Source of the DNA: an uncultured Muribaculaceae bacterium
GTDB taxonomy: Bacteria; Bacteroidota; Bacteroidia; Bacteroidales; Muribaculaceae
DNA length: 6,608 bases
Direction of reading: 5' to 3'
Assembly (NCBI GenBank): GCA_910584735.1
Contig: CAJUBM010000143.1
Location: forward strand, 1-6,608
The notes beneath the pieces were generated by a model. It did not search any database and was not told where the DNA came from. It saw only the letters and a list, made by a program, of their open reading frames with translations. Positions 1-4,547 of the stretch are shown here, piece after piece. Every line of letters begins with the position of its first letter. Within the stretch, counting starts at the first letter, position 1. Position numbers and translations under genes: made by a program.

Positions 1-55
1 GGTGGTCCCCTTTTCAAATGCCACCCGGGTCCCTTTTCAAGTGTTAGCTACAACA
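1..55 (-). mobile_element. Putative insertion-sequence terminus (IS21-like), partial at left edge
   Basis: Read on the minus strand, this stretch begins TGTTGTAGCTAACAC (55 to 41) and then carries two copies of one short motif: TTGAAAAGGGACC (40 to 28) and TTTGAAAAGGGGACC (18 to 4), about 23 bases apart. A TGT...-type tip followed by several tandem inner repeats is the known layout of IS21-family ends, where transposase binds the repeats. From memory, GAAAAGGG-type motifs also suit that family. The transposase and helper genes would lie to the left, outside the window, and no part of them is visible. The exact tip (base 55, so the plus strand ends in CA) is inferred. It could instead be an unrelated intergenic repeat. 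Confidence 0.45.
4..40. repeat. Tandem inner direct repeat, two copies
   Basis: GGTCCCCTTTTCAA (4-17) and GGTCCCTTTTCAA (28-40) are the same word with one C fewer in the second copy, and each is followed by a similar short tail (ATG and GTG). The spacing is about 23-24 bases, roughly two helical turns, which suits adjacent binding sites on one face of the DNA. They are the main reason for reading the left edge as an insertion-sequence end. Confidence 0.75.
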
Positions 56-66
56 CTCTTGGCAAT

Positions 67-235
67 GGTAACTTTATAGTGGCGCCGGACCTCCGGGATG
101 GCATGCCACCCGAAGAAGCGAAGCAGAATCAAAAAATACTAACTTTCTATCCATGAATGATAGCTGACTATTCTCCGGCTGTGCCTCTTCGGGTGGCCTG
201 CCGTCCCGGAGGTCCGGCGCCACTATAAAGTTACC
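67..235. repeat. Large imperfect inverted repeat (58-base arms, 53-base spacer)
   Basis: The left arm (67-124) and right arm (178-235) are reverse complements at 53 of 58 positions, and the outermost 32 pairs are perfect. The arms begin GGTAACTTTATAGTGGCGCC and end with its complement. Differences lie at pairs 99/203, 104/198, 117/185, 120/182 and 121/181. Each arm holds smaller palindromes: GGCGCC and CCGGACCTCCGG. The spacer (125-177) is A/T-rich, with a small stem CTATC/GATAG (147-151 and 159-163). No protein-coding ORF of useful size lies within. It could be a non-autonomous mobile element, a REP/BIME-like palindromic unit, or a structured RNA or terminator downstream of the minus-strand gene. 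No long T-run directly follows either arm, so a simple intrinsic terminator is the weaker reading. Confidence 0.9.
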
Positions 236-304
236 TCGGATAATGTTTTTCGGTGGAAGATTGGTGTCTACGAATTATGACACATTTACCTTTATTCATA
301 TCAT
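236..304. other. Short intergenic stretch, nothing recognised
   Basis: A/T-rich sequence between the large inverted repeat and the stop codon of the minus-strand acyltransferase gene. It has a run of five T at about 246-250. I see no stem beside that run and no gene. Confidence 0.6.
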
Positions 305-1237
305 TCAGGGGTGAATATCGAAACTCCATTTTATAGAGGCACGGCATCCGACACTCTCCTTGTACTCGCACAGGCCGTAGTTGGGCTGTCCGTCCTCAGT
401 TGAGTGACCGATATCAATAAAGTCTATATCCCCCCGGGAGAGATAATGGCGGTAGATTTCCAACGGCAGCAAGTTCATGGGCCGCGCTGCCGACATCCCC
501 GGCATATCTCCCCAATACACCACCTGCACAACTCCGGGCGCGATATGGTGTACCTGGGCGGCGGCGGCAGGTTCACCGTCAAGGGTGAGCATAAAAAAAT
601 CCATCGGCACCACCGATACCGTTGCAGTGACCTCGGCAAGTGTCATATTGTGTGGGAAACCGCGATGCATGCGGTTTTGGTGTATCACATCATATACCCG
701 CGCGATATTATCGGGCGCAACCTCCAACTGCTCGAAACGGAATGGAAGTCGCTGCGCCTGACGCAGTTTCTCACGGGCAGAACGGGAGTAAAGCGACACC
801 GGATCCACGATGCCCCGTAAATCCACATGATAGTTTATCTCCGGCACACCGCACCCTCCTGAAAACCGTGTAAGCACATTCACCGATTTGGCGTAAAGGG
901 CAGCATCCATAAACTCGGGCGGCAGTGTCACCCTCAGTCCGTCAGCCCCGTTGCAGGCAAACTCTATGGCGAGGCGATACATCTCTTCCACCTCCTCCAC
1001 TCTTTGTGTCCGGCTTAATACCAGCCCTCCGAACGGAGCAGAAAAGGGGGAACGCCAGATTCCGTCACGAAGCCCCGTAACCAGCCCTCCGCGCAGACGT
1101 GTGTCGCGAAAAAGTAGATAAGCAACCTCCCGGCACTTATGGCGGTTAAGCTCCGTGAACGGCACGGAACTGTATATATTTCCCTGCGCCGGCAGCACAT
1201 TTGCGAATTCCCGGGCATCAACTTGTATGAGTTCCAT
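305..1237 (-). CDS. GNAT/FemAB-like acyltransferase, function unknown
   Basis: Codes for 310 residues. The second half resembles the BioF2/FemAB-like acetyltransferase domain (GNAT fold). A basic helix SAREKLRQAQR at about 152-162 is followed by HQNRMHRGFPH (186-196), the strand block MDFFMLTLDGEPAAAAQVHH (212-231), VVYWGDMPG (239-247) and the closing NYGLCEYKESVGCRASIKW (286-304), a stretch typical of these proteins. The first half (about 20-140) resembles the degenerate first GNAT-like lobe of such proteins. There is no signal peptide or membrane segment, so it is probably cytoplasmic. FemAB-type enzymes transfer acyl or aminoacyl groups, for example to peptidoglycan precursors or polysaccharides; the substrate here cannot be told. 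The frame stays open upstream to 1423, but the Met at 1237 is preferred because the preceding 62 residues are low-complexity, Cys/Tyr/Lys-rich and overlap the promoter region. A perfect TAAATTTG promoter element sits just before this Met. Confidence 0.8.
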   Translation of the reverse strand: MELIQVDAREFANVLPAQGNIYSSVPFTELNRHKCREVAYLLFRDTRLRGGLVTGLRDGIWRSPFSAPFGGLVLSRTQRVEEVEEMYRLAIEFACNGADGLRVTLPPEFMDAALYAKSVNVLTRFSGGCGVPEINYHVDLRGIVDPVSLYSRSAREKLRQAQRLPFRFEQLEVAPDNIARVYDVIHQNRMHRGFPHNMTLAEVTATVSVVPMDFFMLTLDGEPAAAAQVHHIAPGVVQVVYWGDMPGMSAARPMNLLPLEIYRHYLSRGDIDFIDIGHSTEDGQPNYGLCEYKESVGCRASIKWSFDIHP

Positions 1238-1246
1238 AATAATATG

Positions 1247-1278
1247 CAAATTTAGGTATTTCCCCACAACGGCACAAC
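1247..1278 (-). promoter_or_regulatory. Predicted Bacteroidota-type promoter of the acyltransferase gene
   Basis: On the minus strand, GTTG (1278-1275) is followed after 20 bases by TAAATTTG (1254-1247), a full match to the -7 consensus TAnnTTTG. The start codon lies only nine bases beyond the -7 element, so the transcript would have a leader of a few bases at most. This also supports the Met at 1237 as the start. A second candidate -33 word, TTTG at 1286-1283, is too far away. Confidence 0.55.
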
Positions 1279-1330
1279 ACCTCAAAGCCAAGCAATAATA
1301 CACCAAAGGCCACATCTTCCAGTACATTTT

Positions 1331-1363
1331 GTTGTAAATATTCGTAATTTTTTTATAATTTTG
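1331..1363 (+). promoter_or_regulatory. Predicted promoter of gdhA
   Basis: GTTG (1331-1334), 21 bases, then TAATTTTG (1356-1363), a full match to TAnnTTTG. Transcription would begin at about 1369 and give a leader of roughly 80 bases. A weaker candidate, TATATTTC (1402-1409), has one mismatch and no clear -33 partner. The element is divergent from the promoter of the minus-strand gene, about 50-80 bases away. Confidence 0.55.
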
Positions 1364-1451
1364 CCACGTTTTTACAAAACATAGAGACAAACACACTCTC
1401 TTATATTTCCAAACAGTACACATATCAATTTCTAAGATTAAGTAAAATAAG

Positions 1452-2789
1452 GTGAAAGCAAAAGAACTTATGGCGGAGTTGCAACTCCGTTTCCCTAACG
1501 AGCCCGAATATCTTCAGGCTGTAGAAGAAGTAGTTACCTCAATCGAAGACATCTACAACGAATATCCCGCCTTCGAGCGCTACAACCTCATGGAACGCCT
1601 ATGCATGCCCGACCGCGTAATATCGTTCCGCGTATCGTGGGTCGATGACAACGGACGTGTACGCAACAATATGGGCTACCGCATACAGCACAACAACGCC
1701 ATAGGCCCTTACAAAGGGGGCATACGGTTCCACTCCTCGGTGAACCTCTCCATACTCAAGTTCCTGGCCTTTGAGCAGACGTTCAAGAACGCCCTGACCA
1801 CTCTGTCCATGGGTGGTGCAAAAGGTGGGTCGGACTTCTCGCCGCGCGGCAAATCGGACATGGAGGTAATGCGTTTCTGCCAGGCTTTTGTCAACGAGCT
1901 GTTGCGCAACATAGGTCCCGACATGGACGTGCCCGCAGGTGACATAGGCGTGGGTGGCCGCGAGGTAGGATATATGTTCGGATGGTACAAGAAGATGACA
2001 CGCGAGTTCTCAGGGACATTCACCGGCAAGGGACTGGATTTCGGAGGTTCTCTTATGCGCCCAGAGGCCACGGGCTACGGCAATGTGTACTTCCTCCTGA
2101 ACATGCTCCAGACCCGTGGTCTGGGACTTGAGGGGAGACGTGTTGCTGTGTCGGGGTCAGGCAACGTGGCCCTATATACCGCCGAAAAACTTATCAAGCT
2201 CGGTGCCAAAGTGGTATCGCTAAGCGATTCGGACGGCTCCATAATAATACCTGACGGACTGACGGCCGAGCAGTTCGGACGCATTTTCGAACTTAAGACG
2301 GCATATCGCGGACGACTTTGGGAACTGGAGGAGGAGCCTTGGTGCAGCTATCATGCCGGCGTACGTCCCTGGCGTCTGGCGCAGTGCGACATAGCCATGC
2401 CCTCGGCCACACAGAACGAGCTTGACGGCGATGATGCCCGCGCCCTTTTGCAGCAGGGATGCATAGCCGTGAGCGAAGGCGCGAACATGCCCTCCACCCC
2501 CGAGGCAGCACACGAATTTCTAAAGGCCCGCATACTTTACGCACCCGGAAAGGCGTCAAATGCCGGAGGGGTGTCGGTGAGCGGCCTGGAAATGGCCCAG
2601 AACAGCCAGCGCCTGGCATGGACGGCTGAAGAGGTGGACGACAAGCTACGCCGCATCATGGCCGACATACACGCACAGTGCATCCGCTACGGGCGTGGCG
2701 ACGACGGGTTCTGCAACTACGTGCGCGGCGCCAACACCGCCGGTTTCATGAAAGTGGCCCGGGCCATGATGGCACAAGGGATAGTGTAA
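1452..2789 (+). CDS. gdhA: Glutamate dehydrogenase (probably NADP-dependent)
   Basis: A 445-residue protein, the usual length for the hexameric bacterial GdhA. It catalyses reversible reductive amination of 2-oxoglutarate with ammonium to L-glutamate in the cytoplasm. Visible motifs: HNNAIGPYKGGIRFH (80-94, substrate-binding Lys88), the active-site block LSMGGAKGGSDFSP (118-131, Lys124), PAGDIGVGGREVG (161-173, catalytic Asp164), the Rossmann loop VSGSGNVA (233-240), ATQNELDGDDA (319-329), SEGANMPSTPEA (341-352) and the C-terminal YVRGANTAGFMKVARAMMAQGIV. The SDSDG at 258-262, after the second Rossmann strand, resembles NADP-type enzymes, but cofactor choice is not certain. GTG at 1452 is chosen as the start because it gives the family's N-terminus (RFPNEPEY at 13-20) and an in-frame stop (1443-1445) lies just upstream; ATG at 1470 is the alternative. 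The active-site block has Ser and Ala where PMGGGKGG is common; both fit the family pattern. No Shine-Dalgarno is seen, only A-rich sequence before the start. Confidence 0.97.
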   Translation: MKAKELMAELQLRFPNEPEYLQAVEEVVTSIEDIYNEYPAFERYNLMERLCMPDRVISFRVSWVDDNGRVRNNMGYRIQHNNAIGPYKGGIRFHSSVNLSILKFLAFEQTFKNALTTLSMGGAKGGSDFSPRGKSDMEVMRFCQAFVNELLRNIGPDMDVPAGDIGVGGREVGYMFGWYKKMTREFSGTFTGKGLDFGGSLMRPEATGYGNVYFLLNMLQTRGLGLEGRRVAVSGSGNVALYTAEKLIKLGAKVVSLSDSDGSIIIPDGLTAEQFGRIFELKTAYRGRLWELEEEPWCSYHAGVRPWRLAQCDIAMPSATQNELDGDDARALLQQGCIAVSEGANMPSTPEAAHEFLKARILYAPGKASNAGGVSVSGLEMAQNSQRLAWTAEEVDDKLRRIMADIHAQCIRYGRGDDGFCNYVRGANTAGFMKVARAMMAQGIV

Positions 2790-2931
2790 TACGGCTGTCA
2801 TACTTATTATTGGATACCACAATGCCCCGTTATGAAAATTTAACCAGCCATGACGCTCCCCTGTGCTGTAGATTTGTTGTAATTTTGCAGTTAGAAAAAT
2901 CTTATTTACGTTATACTGACAACAAGAAACT
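2790..2931 (+). promoter_or_regulatory. gdhA-pgi intergenic region with two -7-like elements
   Basis: Two perfect TAnnTTTG words lie close together: TAGATTTG (2869-2876) and TAATTTTG (2880-2887). The second is placed better, giving a leader of about 40 bases before pgi. Neither has a recognisable TTTG or TTG box at the expected distance upstream, so the promoter call is moderate. I found no strong hairpin after the gdhA stop codon, and some read-through from gdhA into pgi is possible. Confidence 0.5.
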
Positions 2932-4275
2932 ATGGCAACAATAAATGTTGACGTTAAAAACGTACTCGGCACAGTTACAGCCGAGCAAATCCAAAGCCTG
3001 AACCCCGAAGCCGCCGCTGGTCTTGACAAGCTCCACAACGGCACAGGCCTGGGCTCAGACTTCCTCGGATGGGTAAACCTACCCTCTGAAATCACCGAAG
3101 CCCACCTTGCCGACATAGAGGCAACAGCCAAATCACTCACCGACAACTGCGACTATATCGTGGCCGTAGGTATAGGCGGAAGCTATCTCGGAGCCAAAGC
3201 CGTAATCGAGGCTCTTGCCGACCAGTTCAGCCAGCTACGCCCCCAGGACGACCCACGCCGCTGCCGCGTACTCTTCGCCGGACAGAACATCGGCGAGGAT
3301 TATCTCTACGAACTCCAGGACTTCCTTGCCGACAAACGCTTCGGCATAATCGTCATTTCCAAGTCCGGCACCACCACTGAGCCTGCCATCGCCTTCCGCC
3401 TGCTCAAGGAACAGCTTGAGAAACAAGTAGGGAAAGCCGAGGCGGCAAAACGCATCGTAGCCATCACCGATGCCAAGAAAGGCGCCCTACGCCAGCTTGC
3501 CACAGAAGAGGGCTACAAGACATTCATCATACCCGACAACGTTGGCGGACGATTCTCCGTCCTCACCCCCGTAGGTCTGCTTCCTATCGCTGCCGCAGGC
3601 TACGACATACGCGCACTCGTTGACGGCGCCCGCCGCATGGAGGCCCGCACCGTGGAAGCTTCCGACGAGAATCCCTCGCTGCTCTACGCCACCACCCGCA
3701 ACGCCCTATACCGCGCAGGCCGTAAAATCGAGATTATGGTGAACTATAATCCCAAGCTCCACTTCTTCGGCGAATGGTGGAAACAGCTTTACGGCGAATC
3801 GGAAGGGAAGGACCACAAAGGTATCTTCCCCGCATCTGTGGACTTCTCCACCGACCTCCATTCGATGGGACAATGGATCCAGGACGGCGAACGCACCATC
3901 TTCGAGACCGTACTGTCGGTTGAGGAAGTGGCACATCGTACGATAATCCCCTCCGACGAGGCAAACCTCGACGGCCTCAACTACCTTGCCGGCAAACGAG
4001 TTGACCAGGTAAACAAGATGGCCGAACTCGGCACACGCATAGCCCACGTGGACGGCGGCGTACCAGTGATCCGCGTCACCATCCCCGCCCTCAAGGAGGA
4101 ATATCTCGGCGAACTGATTTATTTCTTCGAAAAAGCATGCGGCATCTCAGGCTATATACTCGATGTAAACCCGTTCAACCAGCCGGGCGTGGAAGCCTAT
4201 AAGCGCAACATGTTCGCCCTCCTTGAAAAGCCCGGTTACGAGGCCGAGACCGCAGCTATAAAGTCGCGCATCTGA
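2932..4275 (+). CDS. pgi: Glucose-6-phosphate isomerase
   Basis: A 447-residue cytoplasmic enzyme that interconverts glucose 6-phosphate and fructose 6-phosphate in glycolysis and gluconeogenesis. Its length matches the short bacterial (Bacillus/Thermus-like) class rather than the ~550-residue E. coli type. Motifs in order: VGIGGSYLGAKA (79-90) and SKSGTTTEPA (143-152) for phosphate binding; DNVGGRFSVLTPVG (202-215), the first family signature with its Arg207; LYGESEGKDHKG (286-297) with probable catalytic base Glu289; LHSMGQW (309-315) with His310; and GYILDVNPFNQPGVEAYK (407-424), the second signature ending in catalytic Lys424. All expected active-site residues are present. ATG at 2932 gives a normal N-terminus; AACAAGAAACT precedes it, with no clear Shine-Dalgarno. 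It follows gdhA by 142 bases on the same strand but has its own promoter-like elements, and a hairpin follows it, so it is probably transcribed largely alone. Confidence 0.98.
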   Translation: MATINVDVKNVLGTVTAEQIQSLNPEAAAGLDKLHNGTGLGSDFLGWVNLPSEITEAHLADIEATAKSLTDNCDYIVAVGIGGSYLGAKAVIEALADQFSQLRPQDDPRRCRVLFAGQNIGEDYLYELQDFLADKRFGIIVISKSGTTTEPAIAFRLLKEQLEKQVGKAEAAKRIVAITDAKKGALRQLATEEGYKTFIIPDNVGGRFSVLTPVGLLPIAAAGYDIRALVDGARRMEARTVEASDENPSLLYATTRNALYRAGRKIEIMVNYNPKLHFFGEWWKQLYGESEGKDHKGIFPASVDFSTDLHSMGQWIQDGERTIFETVLSVEEVAHRTIIPSDEANLDGLNYLAGKRVDQVNKMAELGTRIAHVDGGVPVIRVTIPALKEEYLGELIYFFEKACGISGYILDVNPFNQPGVEAYKRNMFALLEKPGYEAETAAIKSRI

Positions 4276-4348
4276 GCATCCTGAAATACAGGGACCCCCG
4301 GTTATAACCGACAGATTCCCAATACAGGCAAAAACGCCATATCATAAC

Positions 4349-4401
4349 TTTAACCGCACCCCGAAAGTACATGCACAAAAAAACTTCGGGGTGCGGTTAA
4401 A
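4349..4401 (+). terminator. Strong hairpin, probable terminator after pgi
   Basis: TTTAACCGCACCCCGAA (4349-4365) pairs perfectly with TTCGGGGTGCGGTTAAA (4385-4401), a 17-bp stem around a 19-base A-rich loop. The G/C core is flanked by A/T pairs, so the 3' side ends GGTTAAATTAT rather than in a clean T-run. It lies 73 bases after the pgi stop and before the next promoter, which suits a terminator. It is symmetric enough to act on both strands. The unusually long loop leaves room for another role. Confidence 0.65.
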
Positions 4402-4419
4402 TTATACCTGAAAATACGA

Positions 4420-4434
4420 TGCACGATTTGTGCA
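4420..4434. promoter_or_regulatory. Small dyad over the -33 box, possible operator
   Basis: TGCAC (4420-4424) and GTGCA (4430-4434) form an inverted repeat with a five-base spacer that includes most of the TTTG -33 box. A protein bound here would compete with RNA polymerase, as expected for a repressor. The arms are only five bases long, so chance is a real alternative. Confidence 0.3.
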
Positions 4435-4458
4435 ACCGTGGAAATTTAACTACTTTTG
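4427..4458 (+). promoter_or_regulatory. Consensus Bacteroidota promoter of the amylase gene
   Basis: TTTG (4427-4430), exactly 20 bases, then TACTTTTG (4451-4458). Both boxes match the Bacteroidota consensus fully, the best promoter in the window. Transcription would begin at about 4464 and give a leader of about 85 bases, A/T-rich and poor in G, a common form ahead of Bacteroidota genes. Confidence 0.75.
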
Positions 4459-4547
4459 CACCCGGAAAATCTTATACCATAGTTTCTCATCACATCTACA
4501 TAATAATTACTTACATTCCTACTTAACTTAAATTTCTACTACATTTC

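Noticed and set aside
98..142. 14-codon plus-strand frame starting at the ATG in the left arm of the palindrome
   Set aside because: Too short, no initiation signal, and its sequence is dictated by the palindrome.
67..235. CRISPR array or intrinsic terminator as an explanation for the inverted repeat
   Set aside because: There are only two copies in inverted orientation and no regular spacers, so it is not CRISPR; no T-run directly follows either arm, which argues against a simple terminator.
404..873. Overlapping plus-strand open frames inside the acyltransferase gene
   Set aside because: They lie opposite a well-supported gene, resemble no known protein, and have no promoter or leader signals of their own.
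1238..1423. N-terminal extension of the acyltransferase frame by 62 residues
   Set aside because: The extra residues are low-complexity and unlike the family, and the region contains the predicted promoter of the same gene and that of gdhA; Met at 1237 fits better.
2646..3146. 166-residue minus-strand open frame spanning the gdhA end and pgi start
   Set aside because: It is antisense to two firm coding regions, crosses the intergenic promoter, and has no recognisable domain.
1452..4275. gdhA and pgi as one operon
   Set aside because: The 142-base gap has promoter-like elements and the two genes serve different pathways; read-through is possible but not shown.
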